From: Anseranas semipalmata
Taxonomy: Eukaryota; Chordata; Aves; Anseriformes; Anseranatidae
Length of the DNA: 64,000 nucleotides
NCBI GenBank assembly: GCA_013399115.1
Contig: VXAA01000914.1
Location: 317,515-381,514, forward strand
Direction: 5' to 3'
This document shows positions 31,133 through 45,462 of the stretch, in pieces. Position 1 is the stretch's first letter. Every line of letters begins with the position of its first letter. Position numbers and translations under genes: made by a program. The notes under the pieces are model-generated. The model did not search any database. It was not told the origin of the DNA and saw nothing but the letters and a program-made list of their open reading frames with translations.

Positions 31133-34100
31133 AATTCAGAAAAAAACTTTTCTGACTGATGGGATATTGAATACCTGGCACCTCTGAGACCTTGGTGGGA
31201 CTTTAACTCAGCAACAGCCATGTCAGACATGAGCAACACATGACTGGAGAAGGGTCAGATTCACTCTGCCGGTCTCCACGTCTCTCCTTTCAGAGGAATG
31301 TACAACCCCAAACCTCTGCATTTCACAGATATCTGGAACTAACCATTCCAACCGTCCAGGATCCCATTCAAGCACTGCTGGGACATACCTTGCAGAAGAC
31401 CAGCCATCAGGGAAGAGGCTGTGGGAGCTGCCAGCCCGCGTGCTGCATGCACTACACACCCTCCTCCCCTTCACTTGGCTAACTGCAAATCCAACAGGAT
31501 TTCTGCAGCACCTCCCTTTGCACAAGGGTTATCACAAGTCTCAAAGTGTTGCGTTTTCCAACAGCCTCATATCTTTTGATTAAAGACTTTAACAGACTTT
31601 ATTTTAAAGAAACTGCTCTTGGTTCGGGTCTGCCAGAAGACTGAGGATCCACAATTTCCATGGGCATGTCCAAGCACAAGCACTTGTAAGAAAACTGCAG
31701 TATTGCAGTGCTGTTTGTGCTCTTGCCAAAAAGAGCTCCAAGATCAGCCTTTTGCTGTGTTCCTACAACACCATGCACCAGGCTCCTGGGTTCCCAGACA
31801 GGATTCCCCAGCAGAGTAGAAAGCAACTCTCCATTTAATCTCTTTTTACATCATTTTGGTACACGAAGATGGAGTAACCACACACATGCTGATAAGAATC
31901 AATGACATCAGCCAGTCTGTAACAGGCACTGGCTCCTCCTAGAGTCTCCAACACCTCTAATGTTCAGGAGGAACCTATCTGACATTGCCTGCTCCTCCCC
32001 AGAGCACAGCTTCACCTTCATCTGCTGCGGCTATACTTTAAGGGTAACCTGTAATGAGCAGAGGGAACACTTCAGTCAAATGACTGCCTGCAAGGAGGAG
32101 GAGATGGGGTTTCAGAGGCATTTTCATGCCAGGATAAAGCAGTCCCAGCAAACACCACCCGACAGGTGCAGCCAACAGGACATTTAGAAGAGCAGCATGC
32201 ACTCCTGGTACCTTAGCAGAACAAGGGAACACCCAAACAGCTTAGCTTTGGGGCTGCAGGTGCTCAGTTTAGCTGGAACTGTTGCCTAGCTCTGTTCAGG
32301 GCGCAGAGCTGACACCAGCCTGAGCCCAGGCCCCAGCGCTGCTTTGCAGCCCCGCACGAGCCTTGACACAGCCTGAGGTTTCCGCACAGCAGCAGCCTAG
32401 ATGGGCTCCATCGCACTGTGACTCCCTGGAGATTAATTCTTCCTTTCAGTACAGCTAGGGGACATATTGCTGAAGGGCTTCATAGATGTGTATTATTATT
32501 CACTTCATCTGTATTTTTAACTTTTCATCCAAAGCTCTGCTCAAATTATCATGAGAGCTGAAGTACCATCAATTTTGAGCATCTTATTTAGCACGTCTAC
32601 TCTCTTAACGTATACTTAAGCACCTCTACACCTCATTTTTGGTGACAAGAGACATCTCAACACAATGGACTTTTACAAGGCAAATGAATAATTAGATAAG
32701 TTATTGTTCTTTGCTAAATGCTCCAGGGGATGGAAGAACACACCTGCATTTTAATGAAAGAACTCTCCTGATTTGGATTTCACCTCTGATTCTTAGTTCC
32801 TGGATGCAGCTCTAGGGCTACATTCCCCTGATTTAACTAGGTCACTGCACTTTCGACCTCAAACACTCTGCCACCTGCCTGTTGTCTCTCGGTGGAGCTA
32901 CGCTGATCTGTTAACAACAGAATTCAGCTCTAGCTCCAAGAGCAACAAATCATTCCCAAAGCCTTCCAGTTGTGATACCTGCCTCTACCACTTCCAAAAG
33001 CCAGTGTTGGAAATGATTAGTTTATCACTCAGCTTGCTTACTCTTTTTCTTCTCTTTCTTTCTTTTTTTTTTTTTGCATTCCCTCTGAAGATGAAAGCAT
33101 TTCCATGCAGCAGCAAAACATCAGTCATTGACATCAACCTTAATTAATGCCTCCTCCCAGATAAATTGCTGGCTAAAAACAAATCAATACTTTTTTTGCA
33201 GGAGCCTTTACACCGAAGTTTTCTTAATTCTTCATTTATTTTTTTTTGTGACATTTCCCCAGCTCATCTTTGAAAGAATGTAAACCAAAACCTTGGCTGA
33301 CACAAGTCAATGTGGCTCCACTGGGGACAACAGAGCCAAACTAATTTACACTGTGCAGGGGAACTGACAATCTAATTTCTCTGCTGTTTTCCTTAACCTA
33401 TGAAATGTTTCAAAATTATTTCAGTCTCATTAGTCTGAATTCTCTTGGATCTCTACGCTAGATTAATTATGGTCACTTAATGAAAGAATCCATTAGTCCA
33501 CATGCATTTCTAAAACTATCACAACAGAGCAATTCAACAGATAAGATGGTCTCCGAGGAATTCTTATTAAGCTTAGCAGTATTTATGCACACACCCACCT
33601 ACTGCATATAATTGGTTTCTTACATTTACACCGAGTATTACATACACATCTATACACAAACACGCATGTATAAGCATGCATTAGATATAAAAAAAACAAA
33701 CGGCTTATCTTGCAGGTGAATACTTAGTTTTCAAGGCATTAATAGAATTTAGATTTGCATTTTTGGAATAAAATCCACTTCAACCTGAAGGCATAATTTG
33801 ACATGCCACTTACGAAAGCAATGAGCAAAATGCAGATGGTGCATAAAGGTAATTGTAAAGTAGTCAAGCTGGCCGTGAACAGAAAGGTAGTCTTAGTCTT
33901 CATTGTAATGCAGCTAAAGCCGTGTTACAGCGGCCGGGGGAGCCGCATCCTGGCGGCAGGAAAAGCTCCCACCTGCAGATGTGGACCCTCTGGGGCAGGT
34001 CGCCACCAAAAGCTATTACAAAGGCTCTTCCTCCTGTACACGTTTCAGTGACTGAACAACACTGCTAACAGGTAGAGCTTGTGGACTTTGCGCAGAAGGG

Positions 34101-37100
34101 AAGAGAAGGGCCCATTTCCCCCCACCCAAGTAAAAGACCCCTCAGTGCAGCCCACCTTCACCACAAATTGATTCAACCGAATGGAAGTCAACTGAGAGAA
34201 CGAAAGCGTTTCTTCATGGCTCAGGAAAGCAAGACTGCAAGAACGCAGCCCCATCAACTACGATGGCAGGTACTGGCATAGGAGAGCAGAATGCTGAAAC
34301 GGCTCCATTTTATTACGTGAAAGTACTTACCATAAAACTTCTACAGAAACAGCATTTGGTTCCAGTCATACCAAAAGAAAGGTAACAAATATGATTATAT
34401 TTATTCTATTCAGGAGAAAACAAACACTAATTCAACACAACAGAAGAACAGCTAATGCAATTGAAGCTTACTAATGCCGCATTGCAAATCCCCCAAAGAA
34501 ATCTGCTACAGCTTTATTACAATTTCCTATAAACCCTTTCTGCCTTATTATCAGTGCTACAGAGATTGTTTTTCTCAGTGCAGGCAGAGTTAGATGTGTT
34601 GATAGCAAGAGACACTATATTTATTAGTTGATAAATAGCAACCATTTCCATCACTGCGTGCACAGATATAACTCATGTCTTTGTCAGTCTAACAATGCAC
34701 TTAAGTTCCATTAAACTTGGACTCTTTATTGACAGATGAGGCTGGAAAGCCATGGTGCATGCTTGTACACCAGTCAGCCCACAAAATTCTGATGACTGAG
34801 CCCAAGAAGTTGAAAGATTATTCGGATGTCAGCCTCTCCATTTTCCAGCAGACCAGCTGCAGAAGCTGCTTCCTTTGGGAACCGGTGCACAATCGGGTCA
34901 AGTCACCTTTGCTTTTAAATTCACAGAACTCTCTGAACTGATACTGCCTTCCACTGCCTACCGCTACAATGTCACATTAAAAATTGAAGATGCCAAGCTT
35001 CAGTTACAACTGGAGTCTAGGCTAGAGCTCAACCACATTTGGACAAGACACAGAACTTTCTTTTTTGTAGTTTCTACAAAGGCTCTTCTGCAACATAACA
35101 GTCACAGAAACCAGGAGAAAACAAGATTTGCAAACTGAAGCTTAGATACCCGACGGTTCTATGAGGACATGCTAGAATTACAGCAGTCATGGCTGTAGAA
35201 ATTACAACAAAACACAAAGCAGCCTCAGGATGAAGAAAGTAATCAGAAATTGCAAGTTGTCTGAACAAAGACTATTTTCTGGCTCCACATTCAGCACGGT
35301 AGGATTTGAATGTGACTGGAGTTTCTACACAGGACTACAACTTAATGCCAATAATAAATAATAGCACACAAACAGACCAAATGCAGAAAATACATCTTTA
35401 CAGGCAGAGTACTTCTACTTCCCTTGTAAAGATGAAGGGAACTGATGGGCTGTGTAACAAGGTGAGATGGTAAAGCCTCCAGAGGAAGGTGCAAGCCAGG
35501 TCTAATGGCTCCTGCCTCCGGGCAGAAGTCTGAACTAATCAAGTGATGAATGGCCCCTGGGTGCCAGCGCTTCTGCAGCCGCTCGGTGCCGATCGCTCCC
35601 TCGCTCCCCGCAGGACGGGATGCTGATTGATGGCGGCAGCACCGAACGGCTTCGGAACAGCGCATCCTGTTCCCCCCCACCCATCAAATCAGAAGAGGCT
35701 GAAAGTTTCATTTATTTTTATTTTATTTTGATCATTTTAAAGTGTACGTGAACTCGGAATGATGGCAACATGCCTCCTGGCCCGAAGTTACAGCCTACAT
35801 AGATTGTTTATGTGGTGCTCAACTCGTACGGCCCCGTGCACTTGTGGCCCTTGCTTAGACCACGGAGCGCTGCTCTGTTCTAGACAGCGGACAGAAAAAT
35901 GGAACGGGGATCCACCACTTCTGTCCCTCTGGCTACCTACATGAAAGGGACTGCATTTCCAATCCTTTTAGCAGACAACAATTTTGAACTATCATGGTCA
36001 AGACTGTTTTACTTTATAACTTCCAACTGCAGTAGGGTGACAGCGAGACTAGAATTTCTGTTGAAAAGGGCTTAGTGGAACCATCTGCTTATTTACTCTA
36101 GATATTAATTTAGCATGAAGTCCAAAACTGAAGAAAAGCTGCATAATGGCTTCAAGCCAAATCCACAGAAGCCACTTTGTCCCTAAATTCCAGCCTCAAA
36201 GCTGCTCTAAATTCTTTAAGCAAGAGCCTTCGTGCATCCTCCCCATTGAGAGCACCAAATGCAGAAGCATGCTGAGACAGGGCAGTGCTCTCCGCAATTT
36301 CTAGCATTCAGCATCACCACCTACCACCAACTGGAGACCCAGTGGAAAACCATGAAATCTTGCTCAAAATTTAACCCTAGGATCTATTTTGCAATAGTAC
36401 TTAGACATGAGATATACTTTGACTTTGTAAAACATTCTAAGGCAGTATTTCCATCAGCTTTGGCAGTTTTTGGACCAGACTGCAGATTCATGTTGCAAGC
36501 ATTGTGCTTTACAGTCCAGAGACAAAAATGAGGTTTTAGCACTGCTCATGCGCTATGGCACTGCAGAGCTGGCCGAGAACGAGCTGGAGTCTGTTCCGCC
36601 ACGTAAATCAGCTGCGTCTCAGTTCGGAACAGCAGACCAAAACCCATCCCTCATTCACACTCGGTACCACAGGATCGCACACCAAGGCCAGAAAGTATGG
36701 ATAGCATCCTCAGCCTCCTTCAAAGCTGTGCACAATCCATTTTCCTCTTGAACATCTTTATTTGACAGTGGTTCAACATGGCTGGTTAGCAGCCTCCTCC
36801 ATTGCTTAAAAATTACCATGACAGGTATGGAATAGTTTCTTGTTGTAACCTACAGCTAACCACCAAGAGAAAGTAGTTTCCCTTCCTCCTCGGTATAGCC
36901 ACGCATGTTTATATAGTGACTGTCTGCCTTCATCATCTTTTACATTCATCTCCATGGCAATTTTCTTTTCTAGGCATTGTTAGCTGCCTTTCTGGGAATT
37001 TGTTTCCAGTCTTATATTTATTCAGAACTGGCATTCCCCCTGCATGCAACAGCTGCTGGAAAATTATATATATCCCATTAACAAACAATACAACCGTGCC

Positions 37101-39689
37101 TGAAAAATCCATCCATAAAGCTTGAAGAGGTTTTCTGAAAAGTAGGATTTTATTTATTTTAAAATTAAACCCTCCAGTTCCTGGATACAGACATATTCTA
37201 GATAGAAAAGGTTGTTCCAATTTTTCTTTCTTTCAGAAAGGTACTTTGGTGGATGGACGAGGTAAAATCCAGGACATCCGCAAAGCTGCTGCACCATTTT
37301 CCCACACTGCTGCATCCCTCCTATCAAACCCTTCCATACTTGCTCAACCTTTTGTTCAGAAAGAACAAGCAGAACCCTTCCATTAAGAGCTGCTTCCACT
37401 CCCTCTTTCCTGAGCTCTCATGCCAGGAGTAATGGGCACGAGAGGAAGAAGCCTCGGGAATCGCCACCACCAGTTACACCGCAGGGCTTCCCACCCAGGC
37501 AGTGCCAGGCTCATGCAGTGACTGGGGTTGGCTGTTATCCTTTAAACTAAAACCCAAATCCCATGGCCTTATACATCCGTACAAGCAAACATGATTTTGG
37601 GATCCTGACAGCTATTTCCATCCGCTGGGACCTAAGCCTCCCGGAATAGCTTACTCAATTACAAAATTCCCTTCTGTGCTACCAGCTGTCAAACCTAAGC
37701 TTTAAAAATATTTAACTTGGTATTGGACAGTTGCAACAAACTGTGCTCAGGTAGGAAGCTATGTAAAAATACTTTCTATCAGATATTATCAAAAAACCAA
37801 TGCTCTTGAAATTAGGCAGTACAAGGTGGTCAAATGAAAGCAGGTCCATAAACAGTAAGCACTATTTCAGAGCCCGGTCTTATCTCCAGCACAACGTGCA
37901 TGGCAGGCACGTTACAAGATGGGTGTTGTTCCGGCATCTAGTTAACAGATGTACAAGAGCAACTTTGCTCTACAAGATGGAATAAAGATGCGCTTGCTTT
38001 GCTTCGTGCTTAAGGCAGGATGAGAACATCCAGAGATGACTGTGTTGTGTGCGAAGATCTTGTGTTATTTTCCTTCTTAACTCTGGAAGGGATAAAAATA
38101 TTCCACGCTGCAGCCAACTTAAATCACTGGAGCTGGAAAAGAAGCAAGAATCTTCATCTTCCTCCCAGAGCCCATCGCCCCTTCCCCTGGATGCCAGCAC
38201 AGGCACTGGGCTGTGTAATCCCCCCGTTTCCCACTCCCTTATTGGGAAAACTATAGGATTGGGGAGATGCACAGAGCTGACAGGGCAAACACCTGCTCTG
38301 CTCCTGTCTCCTCCATAAACCACGTAACTGTCTTCCAGTCAAGGGCTTATCTGTTTAGTACCTAACAGGAAGAGAAGTGACTCGCAACCTTTGCCAAGCC
38401 GGGCACCATAAGCCATCTCTGAAGACAGAACGAGGAGCGACCTGCTTTGGGGTCCTAGCTGGGCTGCATTCCATACTCTGACCGCAGGGTCCCTGGGACC
38501 CGAGAGAAGATGCTTTCATAGTTAGGTAAGGTGCTGTGACTTACAGAGCCAGGACTCAGCTTTTCAGCCGCAAGCACCTTGCAAAAATAGGGCAATCCAT
38601 TTAATTTGTAAATTTAACGGAAAAATCCTTCCCTAGCAGCATATCGTTGTCAGGCAAAGAACATGAAATGCCGTACCTACACCAGAGCGCACCACAGTTA
38701 CAGCAAGAGCCATGGTTAGCAGCAGCAACGACGTGCAAATTCAACTACGTCCACAGGCAACTGCAGACCCAGCATCGGCATAATCCATGTGCTCCAAAAG
38801 GCACACTCCAATTAATATCCCCTTGTCTTCCTGAAACCCCTTTTGCCCCTTCCTACTAAAAGCGAAGGTGCCTCTTGGTCTCCAGCACGAACCACGGTAA
38901 TATTTTATGCCTGCAAGAAGGTGGCAGGGGCAGAGGGAGAGAAAGAATTAAATTACCCTCCAAGGTCATTCAAGCAGACTCTTGGTAAGTGAGGCCTCCC
39001 TGAAGATTCATAAAGCTAAAATATACATGTCCTGTATATTAAAGCTTAAAAAAAAAAAAAAGATCAAATTATTCAAGCTCTGAGTGAGAGCTGTAAAAGG
39101 CAAGGAAATCCAGCGTTAAGTCAAACACTGGATCAAATTCAAAAGGAGCAGCATGGAGGAGAAAACGATGCAGACAGGGATTGTTTCCAACGGCGAACAT
39201 GTTTACCTTATTAATTTCTGATACACCTATCCTCTGATCAAGGTGTTTGGGATAGGGCAAAAATTAAACAAAAACTAGGCACAGTTCCCAGAAAAACAGC
39301 CTGGGAGCACTATATCTTCCTGACAGCCCGTCAGTAAATCTCAGTATTTTACACAGAAGAGGTCACTACATAGTTATTGACGGAACCAAGAGGGGAGGCA
39401 GGCAAGGTGACACAAGAGGCTGACGGCCCAGGTCCCCCAAGCCCCCACATGCAATCTACTTAAAAGTCTAGGTGCGCCTGGGATAAGACATTTTTCTGGA
39501 GAAGTCACGTAGTCACACCGATTTATTTGTTCTCATATACTTCCAGCATTTTACCCAACACACAGAACGTTTCTGTCCCACGTTCATTCCAGGCCCGGAG
39601 CTGAAATCACCCACAGACCAGGGGCTGGAGAACAGACCAATTCAACATCTTAACGCTGAGTGCTTAAGGAGCTCCTCACAGAAGTCACC

Positions 39690-39870
39690 GGTGCCACCAA
39701 CCGCACGGGCCCGTTCCGTCCCCTCCGACGCGAGGCCAGCGCCAGGCACCAAGGGCTCTCGGCTGCCTGCCCCCAGCCAGCGCAGCGCATCGCCCCGATC
39801 GCCCAGCGGCCGGCCCCCCCAGGCCTCCTCCCTTCCCTTCCTTGCGGAGGGGCAGCACTGGCGCTGCTCA
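39690..39870. other. GC-rich intronic patch
   Basis: A CpG-containing block in AT-rich intron. Overlapping frames on both strands look compositional. No gene is supported. Confidence 0.5.
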
Positions 39871-40616
39871 AGCAGGGCTAATAAATAAAAGACAGGCAAC
39901 AGAAAGATTTTCTGCGGAATCACCGAGAGGAGTTTTTATGAGGGAGTAAAGATTCGGTAATGATGATGTTGAAGAAGCAGTCGTTTGCACAGAGTGGTCC
40001 CCATGGTAATTCCTACAGCGACTACAGAAGTATAATATATAGGATTATTGCAGGGAAATCTCTCATAATGAAGCAGATTCTTAACTTGGTTTGACATTGT
40101 CATTTTACACTACGCTGTTTAATGCGAGACCTGCGAAGTAATAAATACTTATTTTGCCAGGATATCAAAGCCCTGTGAGAGGTGCAATATACCAGTTACA
40201 GCAATGAATTGTTAAGCTAGATTCTCATTTTTTGCACTGAATACCTCATTGTCCTCACTTTCTCTTTAGAAAGAAAAAGAGTTACCTGCTTAAACCACAC
40301 CGGAAGGTTTGATATTGCATCCACTGATAAGTTAATGTTTGAGCTTTATTGTAATCTAGCAGCAGAGACACAAAGCTTCTTCAGCAACATCCAGTCAAAG
40401 AAGCTATGGAAAAAATAAGACTTGTTTTCCCCCTTTGTTCACCCTACTGCTTTCCTTCCCCAGTCATCATTAATGGCTTCAGCTCTTCCTTCAAAGATTT
40501 TGAAGAGGTGCTTGCAAGATCATGTATATTTACTTAGCAAGCAATTGAATAATTGGAGCAGAAGAGCATAAACCATCCTTACTGGTGAATTACTTAAAAA
40601 ATCCATTTTCAAGGTG

Positions 40617-40915
40617 CTAGTGTAACAAAATAGTTTGCTGTTGAGACAATTCCAAGCATTTGATCCAAGTAAATAAATTATTGTTTTTGAGGATCAAGTG
40701 GTACGTTCTCAAAGTGAAGACTCCTGTGTCTATCTTAATGTGCCAGCACATCCGATAACGCAGTAGTAACTCTACTTCAGAGATTCCCTCAGTGAAAGCT
40801 TTCAAAAAAGGAAAATGTTTCATTTTAACTTGCACCTGCCGCTGTTCTCCCACCTCGTCAATCAGCAACACATTTACAGTTAGGTCAATAAGGTTATCGG
40901 TGATGCTTGCTGCCT
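40617..40915 (-). CDS. Weak candidate coding segment, unrecognised
   Basis: A minus-strand frame without stops reads SITDNLIDLTVNVLLIDEVG and on through VQVKMKHFPFLKAFTEGISE to a stop at 40,617. The middle part looks protein-like, with regular hydrophobic spacing. Acceptors near 40,915-40,930 are poor, and possible internal donors (GAG|GTGGGA, CAG|GTGCAA) make the boundaries unclear. It could be a 3' exon of the cluster to its right, an old transposon fragment or chance. Confidence 0.2.
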
Positions 40916-43534
40916 CCTCAGACAGACTGCATCTCACCAGCTAATGCGCTCCAGCCTTTGCATGGCCTTGGAAAGAAAGGACGGAACAAATCATGGAATT
41001 GATTTGTCCTTAAGAGATCCCAGCCCATAGGTGTCCACTGGGAACCTGCTGCTTTCACCTTACTTCTGCCCATCACCTCCACCGAGGAACTGGGGCCTTT
41101 GCTCTCAGGACTTGCCAATCTACAAACTTCCCTTGCAGCACGCACCTGAGTAAAGATCAAACTTCTTACACTGCATTGGTCTTGCCAAAGACATTGTGGT
41201 ATTACCTCCACCAAGAGGAAGAGAGGTCTGCATATTACTGTTGTAGTAATGTCACCCCCAAGTACTCAAAGTCATGAACAAGTTTTAAAGAAAAAAGCTC
41301 TCGATGGACTTGGGTATCATTTTATCACAACCCATAACATCGTAAAATAATCTCAGCCCTTGAAAATTTGATGTCTGCAGAAGCTGATTTGTTAAATTAT
41401 CTGCATTTAACAAAACATTGCAAAAATTATAAAAATCTCCACGCTGTGAACAATTCCTATCACAATTTAGGTAGTACATCAGGACAGAGCCCATGGCTAC
41501 AGGCAGTAAACAACTGCAGTGACACAACCTGTTAATGGCCCCAAAGAACTTGCATCTTCCCCAGACAGCACAAGAGAAGTAGGAAGGGAATTAGCCACAG
41601 TCACACAAGTGGACTACAGCGAGCTCTGTAGCAGGAGTAAGCCTATAAATTTTAGAAGTCATTTAACGCACAGAATATACACTACAGCTATGCAACAGTC
41701 CAGCAAAAAGCATGGCACTGTTAAAATACTTTGCCCAGTCAAAAATTTGGAGGAGGAAGGATTGGTTAATTTGGGCTGTTTCCTGCTGTCTGCTTAATAT
41801 CAATGGATGTAGCTTGTATCTGTTCTAGAGTTGGACAGTGAGAGTAACAGAGATTTAATCGGCACGAAGCCCATGGCAGCCTCTGCCAGAACAGCTGTCG
41901 CCTGTCTGGGAGAAAAGCCATTCTTCTTCCCAGCGCCCTCCAGCATCAGGACACCAAAGACAAACAACTACGTGGTGTGTTTCTTACCTTATAGGCTGTC
42001 TGAGGACTCAGGGTTAGTAAAACACACGCAGGTGTGCACACAAAGAGGTTCAAGAAGTTTGCTCTACATCTTGAGACGCCCTGCTGTGCACTAAGCTGTT
42101 GCATTCTGCAGCAAGCACAAACGGGGCAAGAACCCCACGCCAGTCAAGTGTAAGAAGCCAGAAGGAGCTGACGTGCCTCCCTTTAAGTACCCAGGGTCCA
42201 GAATAAAGCAGCTCAGAGCACGGCCAAGGACTGACGAAACTGATGAGCAGCCTGCTGGTCGGGACACCAGCCTAGGACCAGGGAGAACCACGGCCAGCTC
42301 TCCCGGGCATGTCAAGGAGGGCTGACAATTTCAGAAAACTGGAAAAAAACAACATTTTTTGCAATTGTTCCTAAGATGTACAAGGTAAGAGCAACTTCCT
42401 CTACCTGTTGATATACATCAAACTTCATTATGATAACTCTCCTGAAGTGCAGTTGAGTCGTTTAATGTTTGCTGCGCCACTGTTAAATTACCAACAAGTA
42501 CAACTGGGAGTGGATTTTTACAGCCACGAGATTGAATTATACACCCTCACGTCACTCCCAGAGAGCACTCTCTCTGATAAAAGGGAAAGTCTCTAGTAAC
42601 AACGAGTAACAGGTGTATTAAAACAAAACTCAACTAACAGGGGGAGGCGCTTTGTCTGTTCTGTTGACAAATGTTACCAAAATATAAAATCCAAACCACA
42701 ATAGGCATGAGAGGGAGGTGAGCTCACTATCAAGGAAGAACAGGCAGCATATTCAATTCAAACAAACACTATCAAAGAAATATTCCTGAGATCAGTACTC
42801 CTTGAACCTTTGTTATCTTACCCAACAGCATCTTATCTGGGGATTCACAGCACTTCAGCTCTGCAGCATTTACATATAGCATTTAAAATAATTCCTCTAA
42901 AATAAACTGCTTATCAGTTCCACGATGTCCCTTCCCTTCACTTACAAGATGGCTTTGCAGTTTGTCCTTTATTCCCCCCCCACATAACACATCAGGGCCA
43001 TACTTCACGCGAAGAGAAGCTGTGTCTCGGGTTAGACACACAAGAAGCTCACGACAAAGCGCGAGCGGTGCGAGGCCCGTGGCCGGCCAGCCAGAAGCAC
43101 AGGCAGCCACAGCGTCAAGATAAAGTAAACGACCGGCCTCACACCTAAGCACAGCACCTCACTGATTGCTGGCAACCCAGAGAGAGAACAGGGGACAGTC
43201 ACAAACATTTACGATCCCAATGACCTGGCGAGATGATGTCCTTGGCCACGCCATCAACAGAATAAAATCATCTTCCCATGAGTTAACCCAAAAAGCTTCG
43301 TAATACTTTCACCTGGCTATCAGCCAAAAACACTTATTCAGGGGAGATGAGTTCTAGTGGTGCAGGAGATGTTCAATTCCCACTGAAGCCAACAATGCTC
43401 AGCCCATTTGTTACCAGCCAGTCCGTCAGATGAGGGGTCTGAAAGCAGCGCTGCCTTCATCCCTCTGCCAGGGCATGAGAGGTGAGAGAAGCAGGAGAGT
43501 CCCTGGCACCCCAGGGTGGCCAAAACCAGTAACA

Positions 43535-43690
43535 TGCCCCTAAAAGAGCTTTTAGCCCAAAGCCCAGTTCTCTAGGCAGTATCGTGCAGTTACTCTTTAA
43601 TAGCATTTTTTTATGGCATGGAAGAAGGAACTTAATATTGCAATTACTTCGTTTAATACCATGTAATGGCTGAACAAGCTTGTCAGCTAC
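43535..43690 (-). CDS. Candidate exon 3 of unrecognised nested gene
   Basis: This has the best acceptor of the cluster: a long pyrimidine tract ending TTTTCTCTTTTGCAG before 43,690. The frame reads VADKLVQPLHGIKRSNCNIK and continues FLLPCHKKMLLKSNCTILP. It has three cysteines and an NCT glycosylation sequon, suggesting a secreted or extracellular segment. The 3' end is uncertain because no strong donor follows; 43,535 is approximate. It joins the 44,785 donor in phase 0. Confidence 0.33.
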
Positions 43691-44157
43691 CTGCAAAAGA
43701 GAAAAGGCAAAGTACGGAATAATTGCACTAAAGTGGAAAACATGAGTAACTACTCATATTAAAAAGAATCAGAAATAAAAAGGCAACATAGTGTGAATTA
43801 TAGAGAAAATAAAGACTTTATGACATGCAGCTGAAGATCTGGCACGGTTTAGCAGCATCTTGAAGACCAATTCTGCACAAAAGACCATTCTCCTCCCAGT
43901 GACCTTAGCTTGCCACAGTCAGGACAATAAAGGGGAAACAAGAAAGGGGGAAAAAATGTTGAAAGCACGCACTCTTCACAGGCATGCAAAGTGGATAAAT
44001 TGCACTTCTGTACAGAGGCAGTAGGTCAAGGACAAGGCACCTCGAGAGATATGGTTTTCCCTGAGATGGAGTCAGAGGGGTGGTGCATTGCAGCATCAGT
44101 GTCCGCTGTAATACCAGTGCTTTGCTTTGTGATAGTCTGGCAGCCCAAGCTCTCAAA

Positions 44158-44189
44158 GCTGTTTAACCACCGAGCTGTGGTTAAACAGC
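44158..44189. repeat. Perfect 13-bp inverted repeat, 6-base loop
   Basis: GCTGTTTAACCAC at 44,158-44,170 faces GTGGTTAAACAGC at 44,177-44,189. It lies between candidate exons 2 and 3 of the unrecognised minus-strand cluster. No U-run follows on either strand. Confidence 0.92.
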
Positions 44190-44417
44190 CCCTATGCAAG
44201 GTGCAACCAGACCATACTCGTCTCCCAGTTTTAGGGAAGGAAAAAGGAGACAGGAAAAAAAGGGGCCATCCTTTGTAACAACTTCCCTGATGACCCTTGG
44301 GAACATTAAAGGCAAGCATGCCAGCACACAGTTCCATGTACTGCTAAGGCTAACTACTCCTCACTCCAGCCTGGGAAGGCCAGAGAGCAAGCCTTCCAGC
44401 CTCTGGAATTAGGGCAC

Positions 44418-44429
44418 GATGATGATGAT
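44418..44429 (+). repeat. (GAT)4 microsatellite
   Basis: Four GAT units in intronic DNA. Confidence 0.9.
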
Positions 44430-44784
44430 GGCTGGCTGCGCTTTCAGAGTGAAAGCACTTTACCGTCACAAAAGGCAGCAGCACCAGAAATGGCAGGGAC
44501 ACGTCTTACTTGCATCTGCTTAGCTACCTTCTGTGCAGGAGGAAAAGCACCACTATTTGCCACCACAGAAATAGCTTATGAATCAACATTTCACTAAAAG
44601 GACCCAGGTGTACACCTCAGCTAAAGAGAGCTACTCTGATTAAAATGAAGTCTTTGACCTTAGCTTTATGCAACTGAGATTACCTGCATCTCTAGTAAAT
44701 GCAAAACATTCACCAAAATATCATCAGATTACGAAAGGTAACATATTACTTCTATTTACCCCGTGTTTTTAAGATAACATTTAC

Positions 44785-44866
44785 CACATTGGTTCCTTTT
44801 TCTGCAATCACAAATCTGACTAAGACTACAAGAGATGAAGCTTTCAAAAGTATCTTTAGATTCACA
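44785..44866 (-). CDS. Candidate exon 2 of unrecognised nested gene
   Basis: The acceptor is CTCATAATTATACAG before 44,866. Donors are TG|GTAAAT at 44,785 or, longer, GGG|GTAAAT at 44,760. It reads VNLKILLKASSLVVLVRFVI and continues AEKGTNV, an alternation of hydrophobic and polar residues that suits beta strands of an extracellular domain. With the 44,785 donor it ends on a codon boundary, which fits the start of the next segment at 43,690. The family is not recognised. Confidence 0.33.
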
Positions 44867-45462
44867 CTGTATAATTATGAGAAGCGACAAAGACGACAGT
44901 GCTGAACCTTTTACTTTCTTCTGCTCTTCTATAAATGGTAAGCTTTCAGACATTACACAACTTTGCATCTCTCTACATCATACTTTACATAGATCCTCTA
45001 CGCCTTAGCGCGTGTCTGATCTTTTCAACTGAACTCTCAAATGTCAACATTCATTTACCTTATAATTAACATCATTATGAGCAGTGACATTTTTCTCATC
45101 TTTCTGCTTTTTTGTGTCTTGATAGCTTCTGTCAAGGGGCTGTTTTCACTTTCACTTTTTTATAGATATAGTAAAAAAAATGTTCTTTCAAATTAACAGC
45201 TAATATATATTGAGAAGATTAGTGCTGCTGAGGCAGTAACTTCGAGCAGTGCTGACCTTCGAAGCACTCTGGCAACAACTGGAAAGCCAAGGGGTCACAG
45301 TTTTCAGCATGCAATCCATGTAGTCTCCTTTGGATTTGTTAGTTTCCTGCATTGCCTTTCATGTTATTCCTTCCAGCATGAAATTGTCACCTACCATGGC
45401 AAACTGGAACCAATTTCACACCTTTATCAACACTCATTAACTAATAGGCAGAAAGGTAAGGT

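Noticed and set aside
42408..42596. Plus-strand frame that reads rather protein-like
   Set aside because: Only 62 codons, no matching splice sites on both sides and no recognised relative.
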